Shown: positions 53,269 to 63,666, counted from the first letter of the stretch. The stretch: 64,000 nt of DNA from Lachnospiraceae bacterium V9D3004 (GCA_000621985.1 JHWW01000006.1:62001-126000); one strand, 5' to 3'. Notes: a model not told the origin generated them from the letters alone. Numbers and translations are program-made.

Positions 53269-55016
53269 AACGTGACGAGGAATTCCTCATCACAGCACCT
53301 TGAAAACATTGAATTTTCATGAAAATTCGCCATTTTACACTTGCATTTTTCATCGTCATGTTTTATAATGTATAATATAAACATGACGAGGTGATCATAT
53401 GGCAATTGTTAAACAAACCGATAAACGAAGTGGGATCACATACGCCTACGAGACCACTTATTTTTGGGATAAGGAAAAGAAGCAATCTCGCTCAAGGCGT
53501 GTATGTATCGGCAAAGTCGATCCTATCACCGGTGAAATAGTACCAACAAGAGGTCGCGCAAAAAAAGGAGAAGCAAAAACTTCTAAAGTGCCGTCTACAA
53601 AGACTGGTCCTAAACCTTTTTTGGAATCAAGGCATCTGTATTATGGCGCCACATATCTTCTTGAAGCATTCTCCGATGAAATAGGTTTGACCAGAGATTT
53701 GAAGCAGTGTTTTCCGGATATATATAATAAGCTTCTGTCAATTGCTTTCTTTCTTATACTTGAGGATAACAATCCTTTGTATCGGTTTGAAAAATGGCAT
53801 CTTACCCATAAGCATCCTTATGGAAAAGATATCGCATCACCAAGAAGTAGTGAGCTGTTCGCTTCAATAACGGATAATCAGGTAACGCAGTTCTTAAGAC
53901 TTCAAGCTAAGCGACGTGTAGAAGATGAATACTGGGCATATGATAGTTCAAGTATATCCAGCTATTCTGAAACGCTTAATCAGCTTCAATGGGGCAAGAA
54001 CAAGGAAAATGATAAACTGCCGCAGATTAATCTCCTGCTTGTATTTGGAGAGAAATCCGGATTACCTTTTTACTATCGTAAACTTGCCGGTAACATCCCG
54101 GATTCCAAGACTGTCAAGCATCTTCTTGAAGACTTGGATATCTTGGGTTTTGGTAAGACCAAGTTTGTTATGGACAGAGGCTTTTATTCTGAAGATAACA
54201 TCAAAGGTCTGTACAAAGAACACGTCAAGTTCCTTGTTGGAGTTAAGCTGTCGCTTAAATTCATAAAAAAACATCTTGATGAAGTATATGATGATATCCG
54301 TATGTTTACCAACTATGATGAGGGTATCAATACTTATGGTTATACAGTATCTTCTGAATGGAACTATACCCGGGAGAGACCATATAAAGGCGATGTCATC
54401 AATGATAAAAGAAGGATTTACATCCATTATTTTTACAGCATCGAAAAGGGTGCTGATGACGAGCAGGCTTTTGATAAAAGAATCTCTGAGTTGTGTTCCG
54501 AACTACTTGAAGGGAAAATCGTAGAGGAACACAAAAAAGCTTATTCACAGTTCTTCGAAGTAAAAGAAACACCAGTCAGAGGACGTCAAGTATACTACAA
54601 AGAGAATGAAATCAAAGCTGCTCGTAAATATTTAGGATATTTTGCCCTAATTACTAACGAAAAGATGGATGCTTTCACAGCATTGCATCTGTATCGTATG
54701 AAAGATGTTGTTGAAAAAGCATTTGGTAACATCAAGGATCGTCTTAACATGAGACGATTATTAGTAAAATCCGAGAAAAATCTCGACGGCAAAATATTTA
54801 CTGAATTTATTGCACTAATTTTGATCTCTCACCTTGATCACAAGATGAAAGAGACAAATTTATATAAAACTTATACTATGCAACAGCTGCTTGATAAGCT
54901 CGATGTTCTCGAATGTTTTGAAGATGAGAACAAGAAACTTCGTATTGGCGAGCTTCTTAACAAGCAAGCAGAAATATATGATGTTCTCGGTGTGAAGAGA
55001 CCGACCTCGTCATGTT
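53269..55016 (+). mobile_element. IS1634-type insertion sequence
   Basis: About 1.75 kb containing one transposase gene. Possible terminal inverted repeats are AACGTGACGAGG (53269-53280) and CCTCGTCATGTT (55005-55016), matching 11 of 12. A further internal copy AACATGACGAGG lies at 53380-53391. The stop TAA of the transposase straddles the right end. No target-site duplication is evident, so the ends are provisional. It sits between licD and the polymerase gene, splitting the locus. Confidence 0.7.
53353..53389. promoter_or_regulatory. Palindromic operator-like site around the transposase promoter
   Basis: TCGTCATGTTT and AAACATGACGA flank TATAAT boxes just before the transposase ATG. The arms copy the terminal repeats, so transposase could bind here and damp its own promoter. 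Confidence 0.5.
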
Positions 55017-55018
55017 AA
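53399..55018 (+). CDS. IS1634-family transposase
   Basis: 539 residues with the N-terminal YETTYFWDKEKKQSRSRRV, a DDE-type core (VMDRGFYSEDNIKGLYKEH with the first Asp-containing segment, WAYDSSSISSY) and the tail YRMKDVVEKAFGNIKDRLNM, where Lys/Glu belong to the YREK-like region. Members are cut-and-paste transposases. The frame is intact. The gene lies on the plus strand against the minus-strand polysaccharide genes. Confidence 0.93.
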   Translation: MAIVKQTDKRSGITYAYETTYFWDKEKKQSRSRRVCIGKVDPITGEIVPTRGRAKKGEAKTSKVPSTKTGPKPFLESRHLYYGATYLLEAFSDEIGLTRDLKQCFPDIYNKLLSIAFFLILEDNNPLYRFEKWHLTHKHPYGKDIASPRSSELFASITDNQVTQFLRLQAKRRVEDEYWAYDSSSISSYSETLNQLQWGKNKENDKLPQINLLLVFGEKSGLPFYYRKLAGNIPDSKTVKHLLEDLDILGFGKTKFVMDRGFYSEDNIKGLYKEHVKFLVGVKLSLKFIKKHLDEVYDDIRMFTNYDEGINTYGYTVSSEWNYTRERPYKGDVINDKRRIYIHYFYSIEKGADDEQAFDKRISELCSELLEGKIVEEHKKAYSQFFEVKETPVRGRQVYYKENEIKAARKYLGYFALITNEKMDAFTALHLYRMKDVVEKAFGNIKDRLNMRRLLVKSEKNLDGKIFTEFIALILISHLDHKMKETNLYKTYTMQQLLDKLDVLECFEDENKKLRIGELLNKQAEIYDVLGVKRPTSSC

Positions 55019-55579
55019 TCCGAGAATGAAGGTATCAACCTATGCAATTTCCCCTGCTTGTTAGTATTATCATTTCTTTTCATCTGTCTTTAATGAAATA
55101 CACTCTTCAATAGTCTCAAATTTTAACCGAAGAATGGCGTTTTAATTATCTTGAGCATTCGCTTAATTGTTCTTTTTGAATCTACGTACTCATTCTTTAA
55201 TTATTTAATAAATTTATTAGACGTATCGTAATTCCCTAGCGTTAAACAAAACTAAAAAAACATTCTTATCTCTAAGCTTTCTCGTAATAAATCCTTCCTC
55301 CTGACCTACTATTAATTATTTTTCTTTTTCAAATTACGCCACAAAAGCAAGCTTAGAATAATTATAGTTCTGCACTGATGTTGAAATGACATATCTCAAT
55401 ACATGGTTCACCAATAATCTAAGCTAACATTTTTCAAAAGGATATTAAAATTCTCTCAGTAATTCGCTACAAGCATTTCAAGAGGTAGAACGCACAGCCT
55501 CACAAGCAGTATATCCAAATCAATAATCGCTAGTTTCTGTATTATTTATGTTAACCCCATTTACAATGTTTTTATAAAA
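55019..55579. other. Intergenic region with no gene recognised
   Basis: About 560 bp between the transposase and the polymerase gene. AT-rich, no coding frame and no recognisable remnant. It could hold the left part of a once-continuous locus. Confidence 0.5.
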
Positions 55580-56872
55580 CTATAAATGTGTTTTTCTGTG
55601 TTTAAATAAAACAATTTTTCTATGTTTTGTATTTTCGAAGAACCAATATACAAAAATAAGAAATATATACACAATATATACATCTGTATTTTGAGTCAGC
55701 AACACAAGTATAAACATGAACATGAGTGATTTCGATTTAACTTGTTTCATGTTGTCAGCTAACTTGCAAAAAAATAGAATACCAAAAATCCCAAAAACAA
55801 ATCCAAAATAATTAAAATTACACAGACACATTTCATACCAGCATGGTGTTGTTCCTGATGGAAGTTTTTGAATCGAAACTCCCAAAATGGACGATGATAA
55901 ATATTGGTAATGACTGAATGGTTTTGATGGCCATAAAAACCTGGGAACAAAAACAAATAGGGTTGAAAAAAAACTCTGACCTGGATAATCCAGTATATGA
56001 TCATGTAAAAAAAACTCATGCTGAATTACATATTTAATTACATCATCACGTCCAAAGTCAACACGAAGCATATCATAGATAGTTTGAAAGCCCATATTTG
56101 ATAAAGGTTTTATTACTACAAAATAAACAGCCGCAAATACCACCAATGCAATTCCGCTAATAGGAAAGAATTTAATAAGTCTTTTTCTCACCTTGTCTGA
56201 TATATTTGATTTAGAGAGAAAAAACAAATAAAGAATTGCCATTACAGCAATAATAAACCTTTTACCTTGCAGCCAAGCCAACAACACCGATACAACAACC
56301 AAAAAAATAATCTTTCTTCTTGTTATCTCTCCAGAAAACACATAAATGCATAGGCAATATATACTGAGCAAAATGAGCGAATTTAATACCAAACTCTCAT
56401 TTCCTGCAATACCTCTCGCTGACATTGAAGTATATGTAAATAACTTAGTAAAATTACCTGTTATTATTACATATAATAAAGGTAAAAATATTATTGCCAA
56501 GTATACATATTTATTCTCTATTTTTTTTTCAATTGTCGCGGATTCTACTCTATATTTATATTGTATTTTTCTATTTGCTTTTCGTCCATACACATAAAGT
56601 GCAATGATTGCCACAAACATGTATATATCGTATATAATCGCTATACTTGAATCATTAATAGATGTTGAAAATGTTCTATACCAATACAATGCAAAATATG
56701 TGGGAACACCTATCAAATAATTCAAAGCAATTGGCAAACAACAAAATATATATTGAACAAGGATAACATAATAAGCAACTGAACAATATCGTTTAAAAAT
56801 TATTTGAGTATATACTTTAAAAGTGATCCATGTTGAAATTATAATTAATAACAAATCCAGTAAATAATTCAT
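55580..56872 (-). CDS. Oligosaccharide repeat-unit polymerase (Wzy-like)
   Basis: 430 residues with about 10-12 TM helices and the family's large extracellular loop between later helices (VDFGRDDVIKYVIQHEFFLH, PSKPFSHYQYLSSSIL). Such proteins join repeat units on the outer face of the membrane. Sequence conservation is low in the family, so the call rests on topology and locus context. No chain-length regulator or initiating phosphoglycosyltransferase gene is in the window. Confidence 0.78.
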   Translation of the reverse strand: MNYLLDLLLIIISTWITFKVYTQIIFKRYCSVAYYVILVQYIFCCLPIALNYLIGVPTYFALYWYRTFSTSINDSSIAIIYDIYMFVAIIALYVYGRKANRKIQYKYRVESATIEKKIENKYVYLAIIFLPLLYVIITGNFTKLFTYTSMSARGIAGNESLVLNSLILLSIYCLCIYVFSGEITRRKIIFLVVVSVLLAWLQGKRFIIAVMAILYLFFLSKSNISDKVRKRLIKFFPISGIALVVFAAVYFVVIKPLSNMGFQTIYDMLRVDFGRDDVIKYVIQHEFFLHDHILDYPGQSFFSTLFVFVPRFLWPSKPFSHYQYLSSSILGVSIQKLPSGTTPCWYEMCLCNFNYFGFVFGIFGILFFCKLADNMKQVKSKSLMFMFILVLLTQNTDVYIVYIFLIFVYWFFENTKHRKIVLFKHRKTHL

Positions 56873-56898
56873 GGGACTACTTATTCCCCTTTGACATA

Positions 56899-58020
56899 TT
56901 AGTTGATATTGATCAAGCCATTTTCACGGATGATCACTTTCATCAAACTCTCATTATCAGTGTTCGAATAAAATTCATAAGCCTTTTTAGAATATTCGTC
57001 ATAGTTTTCTTCTATTCTTTTTATAGAATCTACCAAAACGCTTCTTTTTATCTTGCAACATATCCCTGCCCCTGATGCACCGATTGTGTTGACTAAACCG
57101 GGAACATCATTACCAATAGAAGGAATACCTAAACCCGAATATTCGTAAATCTTATTTGGCGCGCAGAATGCCCTATTTAACGAACTTTTCTCGTCATAAA
57201 ATACAAATCCAATATCCGCATAGCTTGTAACTTCAAGATGAAAAGGAGCAGGAATATTTTCTATAAAGAGTGTATTGTTATATTCTTTTGCTACCTCTGG
57301 ATAGATCTTTTCAGGATCCTGCCCCATTAGTACAAAATAATAATTACTTCCTGAATCCCTAATAGCTTTAGCCATGGTTACCATATATTTGCGGCTTTTC
57401 AAAATTCCTTGATATATTATGAACTTCTTATCTTTGATGCTCTCTATTGCTTTTCTGCTTGCTTCTATTGATGGTTCTTTTCTTCTTTTTTGATCAAAGT
57501 CATAAGGTTTATTTGGCATTACATACGGTAGTTTCTTCAGATGATACCAATATCTCATAATATATGCTCGTGTTGTTTCGCAGCATACAATGAATCTAGC
57601 ATCAGCTGTCAACTTGCCAAACATCTCTCTCTTAAACCTATCATCATCAGGAAGTTCCAGAGAAGTAAGTGCATAGTTAACCCCCTTTAGTTTACCGACA
57701 AGAGGTATTGCAGTTTCTGCCGTACCAAACCAAAAGACTATCTGTGAGATATCCCCAATAGATTTTATACGGCGTTTTACTGCATTTCCAAATGAAATCC
57801 AATTATTCACTTTATCGAGTTTTCCAGGATATTTGCCACGATTTTCACCAATTTCTATAGTTCTAATCCTTTCTGAATTTAAAAGTTCTATTAGCGGCTC
57901 ACTGCAAGATCCAAACCATACTTCGACATCAACCCCACTCCTCTTAAGCATGCGTATCTGTGCAATACAAGGAGGATATATGTGTAATTGTGATTTTACT
58001 ATATAAATAACCTTATCCAT
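56899..58020 (-). CDS. Glycosyltransferase (GT-B, GT4-like)
   Basis: 373 residues. A GT-B fold is suggested by the later half: KKFIIYQGILKSRKYMVTMA (donor domain start), YFVLMGQDPE, YEYSGLGIPSIGNDVPGLV (nucleotide-sugar-binding E-x7-E region). The N-terminus (KVIYIVKSQLHIYPPCIAQI) carries the acceptor domain. It adds one sugar of the repeat unit, and the identity is unknown. 23 bp separate it from the pyruvyltransferase gene. Confidence 0.85.
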   Translation of the reverse strand: MDKVIYIVKSQLHIYPPCIAQIRMLKRSGVDVEVWFGSCSEPLIELLNSERIRTIEIGENRGKYPGKLDKVNNWISFGNAVKRRIKSIGDISQIVFWFGTAETAIPLVGKLKGVNYALTSLELPDDDRFKREMFGKLTADARFIVCCETTRAYIMRYWYHLKKLPYVMPNKPYDFDQKRRKEPSIEASRKAIESIKDKKFIIYQGILKSRKYMVTMAKAIRDSGSNYYFVLMGQDPEKIYPEVAKEYNNTLFIENIPAPFHLEVTSYADIGFVFYDEKSSLNRAFCAPNKIYEYSGLGIPSIGNDVPGLVNTIGASGAGICCKIKRSVLVDSIKRIEENYDEYSKKAYEFYSNTDNESLMKVIIRENGLININ

Positions 58021-58042
58021 TATATTATTCCTTTAGTATTCA

Positions 58043-59137
58043 TTATGAAATCGCTACGTCTAAAAAATCATAAGATTCTTGTGGTAGTTCTGTAATTCTA
58101 GAACTAACTACACTATAATCTATTGACAGATAATCTATCTTTTTATCATCCATATAGATAAGCCGTCTATCAAGTCCAATTAGAGTTAAATAATCCTTAA
58201 TTCTAGTATCAGTACTTTCTCTATGGTTGATAATCGAGTATATTTCTTTCTCAAAAATCGTCGAGAAAACCGTTCCGTGATAGCCATCTGTAATTACGGC
58301 ATCTGCATTATATATGTAATTAAGAAATTCAATAGGTCCCGCATTATTAATGAAACGCTTATCAAAAGACTTCTGTGTCAGATGCATCCATATCACTTTT
58401 ATGCCAAGTCCCTTTTTTTTAGCGATTTCTTCAGCAATTGTCATATTCTCTGCTATTGGATCTTTATCAATAAAATAACACAGTAAGTATTTTACTTCTG
58501 AGTTCTCTTTCTCAACGAAATGTTCCCAATCACTCTTCGCTAACAAAAGCACAGGATCAATGGTACTATCTGTTTCCTTTCCATACAATTTCTCTATTAC
58601 CGGTTTAGCTGTCAATTCTCTAACTCCAACTTGATGAAAATCCTTAATATAATCTGCATATTTTTTAATCTCATCATATGAAGATTCGCCTATACTTACC
58701 GAATAACCTATTTTTTTTGCTTCAATCTCAAAAGGAAACAAAAACATATCATCAAAATCAGCAATATGTGGATTAAATACCTGATCACTTCCGGATATGA
58801 CAACGTCATATCTATCAGTTTCTATAAGACTATTCAGTTCTTCATTGTTTGTTACTCTTCTTGTACAATTTAAGTATTGACTCACAAAGAAAGAAAAGGC
58901 ATGCTCCTTTTCAATTCTTTGTTTAACAAAGGGCAGCAATAAAACGTTTACAACCAAATTCTTAACTCCATCACGTTTATGAAATAAAGAATTGTTCTTT
59001 TCTTGAGTCCTCGAAACAGCATTAAGTATATATACCTCATAGCCTCTTTTTCTTAAACATTCCTGTAAAGCAAAACATTGCAATACTGCTCCATAGTTTC
59101 TTGCAAAATGATATGTGATAATTCCAACTTTTTTCAT
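58043..59137 (-). CDS. Polysaccharide pyruvyl transferase family protein
   Basis: 364 residues with the family's typical N-terminus KKVGIITYHFARNYGAVLQ and a later DRYDVVISGSDQVFNP. The C-terminal region has TDGYHGTVFSTIFEKEIYSI. Members add pyruvate ketals from PEP to sugars, giving glycans negative charge. The pairing with the F420-type gene (45291-46475) is seen in other loci of this kind. It ends close to the next glycosyltransferase. Confidence 0.87.
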   Translation of the reverse strand: MKKVGIITYHFARNYGAVLQCFALQECLRKRGYEVYILNAVSRTQEKNNSLFHKRDGVKNLVVNVLLLPFVKQRIEKEHAFSFFVSQYLNCTRRVTNNEELNSLIETDRYDVVISGSDQVFNPHIADFDDMFLFPFEIEAKKIGYSVSIGESSYDEIKKYADYIKDFHQVGVRELTAKPVIEKLYGKETDSTIDPVLLLAKSDWEHFVEKENSEVKYLLCYFIDKDPIAENMTIAEEIAKKKGLGIKVIWMHLTQKSFDKRFINNAGPIEFLNYIYNADAVITDGYHGTVFSTIFEKEIYSIINHRESTDTRIKDYLTLIGLDRRLIYMDDKKIDYLSIDYSVVSSRITELPQESYDFLDVAIS

Positions 59138-59159
59138 ATATACTTCTTCTCCTCAAATA

Positions 59160-60026
59160 TCATTTACGTTTGAATTTCTCAAGGATAATCGTTGGATTAA
59201 ACTGATAATAAAGCAAGTCTATTACTTCAAGGCCCGTATATTTGTTAAATGTATGCACCCTTCGATATTTGATTGAAGTATCTAATTTCATATCTGAGAC
59301 CTTATACGTACATATTTCTGTTTCATCTAATAAGCCATCATCAAACAAGTCTACCTTACACATATGTAAGTATTCACCATACACTCTTCCACACTCTTGA
59401 AGTGCATGATAAATGCCATCCGAATAATTTATAAAATTCCCTGCTGGTCTTTTATCTACATAAGATCCAGATAACTTTATTTGTTTAGCAATGCATTTAT
59501 CCAAATTAATCCTAAATACAATATTCTTTTTTTCAGGTAGTTTCTGGCCTATAGCATATATGACATCGTTCTGCTGGAAAAAAACCGTGTCAACAATCTT
59601 CAAGTTTTGAACAAGCGTTGCATGATATTCCCATTTATATGGAAAATAAGTTGCCTTATATAGTCTAAGTTCATTAGCCTCACTTGTCTCCGGCATCATG
59701 TAATAGTTGTCATTATATTTTATGACATTTGGAAATGACATATGGAATGGTTCGTTGATAATCTCAATAAATTCGTTGTTTTGGGTCAAATCACAAACTC
59801 CAATCGTTCCCTTTTCACCATTTTTATCATCCATAATCTCAACAAAAATATAATCTCTTCCTTTGTCATGGAAAGGAAATGGATCTGCATACCAACGGTG
59901 AAGAGTAGGATTAATTACTTGAAAAGGTATGTTCTTTTGAAATTGAGTATCCTCGTCTACATATCTATATCCAATTCCATATGCTCCCTTAAAAAAAAAA
60001 TGTAGTAATTTTTTAAAAGTAATCAT
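59160..60026 (-). CDS. Five-bladed propeller-like protein (GINT1-N / GH43-like fold) in a glycan locus
   Basis: 288 residues. Repeated motifs typical of the propeller (HRWYADPFPFHDKGRDYIFV, SFPNVIKYNDNYYMMPET, ADPF-type and PE-type turns) match the domain found beside glycosyl- or formyltransferases in surface-glycan loci. The GINT1-like name is from memory. It may be an accessory or a transferase of a sugar to a glycan. The ATG overlaps the stop of the next GT4 gene by 4 bp. Confidence 0.75.
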   Translation of the reverse strand: MITFKKLLHFFFKGAYGIGYRYVDEDTQFQKNIPFQVINPTLHRWYADPFPFHDKGRDYIFVEIMDDKNGEKGTIGVCDLTQNNEFIEIINEPFHMSFPNVIKYNDNYYMMPETSEANELRLYKATYFPYKWEYHATLVQNLKIVDTVFFQQNDVIYAIGQKLPEKKNIVFRINLDKCIAKQIKLSGSYVDKRPAGNFINYSDGIYHALQECGRVYGEYLHMCKVDLFDDGLLDETEICTYKVSDMKLDTSIKYRRVHTFNKYTGLEVIDLLYYQFNPTIILEKFKRK

Positions 60027-61267
60027 TTCAATTCCCTTTTGTCCATTATGTCGCTATAAATGCTTTTTAAACTGCTAACATGCGTTTCATAACTATATTC
60101 ATCAGTATCAAACGATCGCGAGATATTTTTCTGCATTCTAGTAATTACCTCATCATCCAATATTATATTGATTTTACTAATCAAATCTCTTGTATTTTTC
60201 GATTCGTAAACCAAGCCAGTAACATTATCTTCTATCATTTCTACAGCTGAAGTGCAATTTGTTACAATGCATGGCAATCCATATGACAATGCTTCTGGTA
60301 TAGTCAATGGTGAACCTTCATTGCATATTGACGGAAAGATTAACGCACGAGCTTCTTTATAGTACTTTGACATTTTTTCGCCATCAACCCAACCAGTAAA
60401 TTCTATATTTCTATATTTGGTTCTTAAAAAATCAAATAACGGTCCTTCTCCAATAACTATACCTATTATGTCATTTTTCTTCTGCACTTCTGTAATTGCT
60501 TCACAAAAATATTCTACTCCTTTTTCTTCAGACACTCTCCCTACACATATTATTATATGAGAATTCACATGATCTCCAATCATATCTTCAGCTAAATCAA
60601 TCGGATTTTGAAGAAAATAAAAGCTATTGGATTTGATATATGGTTTTGAAAGGGAATAAATTCTATTCGAAATATAAATATAATTAATTAATTCATTATC
60701 GGAAATATATTTATTCTGCTTTGTTTGCCTAATACATCTCCAGATTTTTTGTAAATATGATCTTTTATCGCAATTGCATAAATAACACCTTACTGACAAA
60801 GGTTTTAGTTCACAAAGTTGTTGAGTCCTGTAATTATAAAATCCTCCATTAGGACATACTGAAAAATAATCATGTAATGTTATAACAATACTAAATTTAT
60901 TTTTATAAGCTATTGCCACAACCGAAACAGACAATGCCTTGCTCCAACTGTGGACGTGAACTATGCTATTTGTTGGATCATATTGCGATAATAATTTCTC
61001 AAAAATGTTCTCGGCATGTAGGTTCCAAATACCATATTTTAATACATCAATTTTTTTTTTGTTCTGAGCAATATGCTTTGTTGATATACATATTGTCCTA
61101 ATATTCTTATTATTTTTAAGTTCTTTATCTATTTCCTTGTTTGCCCCAAAGAAAATAATTTCATAATTATCATCTTTAGCAAGTTCTATAGCACTTTTTA
61201 CGGCAATTTTTGAGGCTCCTCCACCTATAGTTGCAATGTCATTGACAATGATAATTGTTCTTTTCAT
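60023..61267 (-). CDS. Glycosyltransferase family 4
   Basis: About 414 residues from MKRTIIIVND; AAAGG lies 9 bases before this ATG, while the longer frame begins at TTG 61291. GT-B fold with the N-terminal GGGASKIAVKSAIELA, the conserved IIICVGRVSEEKGVEYFCEA, and the donor site EGSPLTIPEALSYGLPCIVT. A retaining glycosyltransferase that builds the repeat unit; donor and acceptor are unknown. Confidence 0.9.
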   Translation of the reverse strand: MKRTIIIVNDIATIGGGASKIAVKSAIELAKDDNYEIIFFGANKEIDKELKNNKNIRTICISTKHIAQNKKKIDVLKYGIWNLHAENIFEKLLSQYDPTNSIVHVHSWSKALSVSVVAIAYKNKFSIVITLHDYFSVCPNGGFYNYRTQQLCELKPLSVRCYLCNCDKRSYLQKIWRCIRQTKQNKYISDNELINYIYISNRIYSLSKPYIKSNSFYFLQNPIDLAEDMIGDHVNSHIIICVGRVSEEKGVEYFCEAITEVQKKNDIIGIVIGEGPLFDFLRTKYRNIEFTGWVDGEKMSKYYKEARALIFPSICNEGSPLTIPEALSYGLPCIVTNCTSAVEMIEDNVTGLVYESKNTRDLISKINIILDDEVITRMQKNISRSFDTDEYSYETHVSSLKSIYSDIMDKRELK

Positions 61268-61294
61268 ACTACTTACCTTTATTAATCTCAAAAT

Positions 61295-62407
61295 TCAAAA
61301 TATCTTCTCCAAATGTTCATTAACCATTCTCTTAGCATCGAAACAAACCACTCTTTCTTTTCCCATAACTATTATTTTATTTCTAATTTCTTTATCATTA
61401 TTCAGATTAATTATTGATTCGGCAGCCTGTAAACAATCGTCTATTTCCACAAGAAGCCCAGCATCTCCAACTATGTATGGAATAGCATCAGCTTTAGTCG
61501 CCACAATCGGTTTTCCCATGTACATATACTCTGGAAGAACTAATCCGAATCCTTCCCATCGGCTAAGAAGTACACCTACATCGAAAACACCCATGTAATT
61601 CAGCGGATCATCAACCCATCCAGTGATTAAAAAACTGTTCTCAAGCCTAGCATCTTTGATCAATTTCTCAGTCTTTTCTCTTAAATGCCCATCACCGATG
61701 TCATCCCCAACCATTATAAAGAATGCTTCCGGTATCTGATCCTTAACAATCCTAGCCATTTTTACAAATACATCAGGCGCCTTCTGTTTGGTAAGCCTTC
61801 CGATTGTACCAACGACATACGCATTCTCAGGGATATTCAATTCCAGTCGACTTTTCTGATGTAAATTATTATACTCATCAAAATCTATACCATTATCAAT
61901 GACTACAAGCTTATCTGATTTGCATATTTTGTGTTCTATTGCCGATTTCTTTTCATATTCGGAGATACAAACAATCATATCAGTTAGGCGAGCCAACATT
62001 CGTTCCACCATCTCGTAGAATTTTAATTTTTTTTGACCCGTGCCTTTTATATTGAAGGCCCAACCATGTGCATTATAAATCAGTTTATTCTTGATTCCTA
62101 CATCAGCAAGCCGTCCTATCGCACCAGCTTTAGAACTATGGCAGTATACTATATCTGGATTAAAATGCTTGATAGTCTTACGCACCTTTAAAATCGCCTT
62201 AAAATCTGCCATCGAAATCGAATTATGCATGGAATCAATAACTACAACTGATTTTACCAAGTCCTTAAACTTTCTTTTATCAAATGTACTTGAACACACC
62301 AATATATGTTCATATTCATGATATTTCTTCATTTTGGTCAAAAGAGTGACCAAGTAACGCTCAACCCCCCCCGGTGCTTCAGCAATATGTAAAATTGTTT
62401 TTTTCAC
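61295..62407 (-). CDS. Glycosyltransferase family 4
   Basis: 370 residues with HIAEAPGGVERYLVTLLTKM at the start, YCHSSKAGAIGRLADVGI, GTIGRLTKQKAPDVFVKMA and WEGFGLVLPEYMYMGKPIVA (E-x7-E donor site). The N-terminus and HAHG-like YNAHGWAF are typical of GT4 enzymes that act on lipid-linked acceptors. It probably acts early in the repeat unit, after the WecB product is formed. 28 bp separate it from the next gene. Confidence 0.9.
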   Translation of the reverse strand: MKKTILHIAEAPGGVERYLVTLLTKMKKYHEYEHILVCSSTFDKRKFKDLVKSVVVIDSMHNSISMADFKAILKVRKTIKHFNPDIVYCHSSKAGAIGRLADVGIKNKLIYNAHGWAFNIKGTGQKKLKFYEMVERMLARLTDMIVCISEYEKKSAIEHKICKSDKLVVIDNGIDFDEYNNLHQKSRLELNIPENAYVVGTIGRLTKQKAPDVFVKMARIVKDQIPEAFFIMVGDDIGDGHLREKTEKLIKDARLENSFLITGWVDDPLNYMGVFDVGVLLSRWEGFGLVLPEYMYMGKPIVATKADAIPYIVGDAGLLVEIDDCLQAAESIINLNNDKEIRNKIIVMGKERVVCFDAKRMVNEHLEKIF

Positions 62408-62547
62408 TTAATAACTCTCCTGCGCAATATAAAGAAAAACTCTATCCTTGTTTGTGTATTGATGTTTTTGTTTTGAATACATCTTCCCAACCAATTATTT
62501 AAGATATAATAGCCTTTTTTCATAAATATATATGTATCAATTTACAA

Positions 62548-63666
62548 TTAACGTGCTACCCACTTACTATATTTCTTTCCTTCCAATATATCCGCAATTC
62601 TCTTACATGCATGCCCGTCACCATATGGGTTGCATGCATTACTCATCTTTTCATATTCTTCAGGATTTTCAAGTAATTCCTTAAACGATGTGTATATAAC
62701 ATCCTCGTTAGTTCCGACTAATTTCAATGTTCCGGCATCTATTCCTTCCGGTCTCTCTGTCGTATCTCTCATCACAAGAACCGGAACACCATACGAGGGG
62801 CATTCCTCCTGAATTCCACCGGAATCAGTAAGACATAAGAATGATCTGGCCTCAAAGTTATGACAGTCAAACACCTCAATAGGTTCTATGATATGTATCC
62901 TGTCACAATCACCTAATTCCTCATCTGCTGCCTTCCTCACGATCGGATTCATATGAATCGGATATACAGCCTTACAATCCGGATGTTCATCAAGGACACG
63001 CCTTATTGCTCTGAACATATTATGCATAGGTTCACCCAGATTTTCTCTCCTGTGAGCTGTAATAAATATCAGCTTATCATCACCAACCCAGTCAAGTTCA
63101 GGATGAGTATAATCTTTTTTCACAGTGTGCTGCATGGCATCTATAACAGTATTTCCGGTAATGTATACTGTATCAGAATCCTTACCTTCTTTTATCAGAT
63201 TGTCTGCTGCTAACTGTGTAGGAGCAAAATTATATTTACTTACAATTCCGACCGCCTGTCTGTTGAATTCCTCAGGATAAGGCGAATATATGTTATATGT
63301 TCTCAATCCTGCTTCAACGTGTCCCACAGGAATCTGCAGATAAAAGCATGCTAATGCAGTAACAAATGTAGTACTCGTATCTCCATGAACAAGTACTACA
63401 TCGGGTTTTTCTTTTTCAAGTACGCCTTTAATACAATTCAAAATGTTGATCGTTATATCAAATAATGTCTGCTGATCCTTCATTATATTCAAATCATAAT
63501 CCGGAACAATATCGAATGTTTCCAATACCTGATCTAACATTTGCCTATGCTGTGCTGTTACACATACAATAGTTTTTATGGACTTTCTTGTTTTCAATTC
63601 ATTTACAAGCGGACACATCTTAATTGCTTCCGGTCTTGTTCCAAAGACCAACATTACTTTTTTCAT
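62548..63666 (-). CDS. wecB: UDP-N-acetylglucosamine 2-epimerase (non-hydrolysing)
   Basis: 372 residues. Interconverts UDP-GlcNAc and UDP-ManNAc. Motifs: FGTRPEAIKMCPLV, VHGDTSTTFVTALACFY, GHVEAGLRT, TAHRRENLGEPM and LTDSGGIQEECPSYGVPVLV. It provides UDP-ManNAc or downstream sugars for the locus. Hexosamine precursors come from GlmS encoded elsewhere in the window. 140 bp separate it from the next GT4 gene. Confidence 0.95.
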   Translation of the reverse strand: MKKVMLVFGTRPEAIKMCPLVNELKTRKSIKTIVCVTAQHRQMLDQVLETFDIVPDYDLNIMKDQQTLFDITINILNCIKGVLEKEKPDVVLVHGDTSTTFVTALACFYLQIPVGHVEAGLRTYNIYSPYPEEFNRQAVGIVSKYNFAPTQLAADNLIKEGKDSDTVYITGNTVIDAMQHTVKKDYTHPELDWVGDDKLIFITAHRRENLGEPMHNMFRAIRRVLDEHPDCKAVYPIHMNPIVRKAADEELGDCDRIHIIEPIEVFDCHNFEARSFLCLTDSGGIQEECPSYGVPVLVMRDTTERPEGIDAGTLKLVGTNEDVIYTSFKELLENPEEYEKMSNACNPYGDGHACKRIADILEGKKYSKWVAR

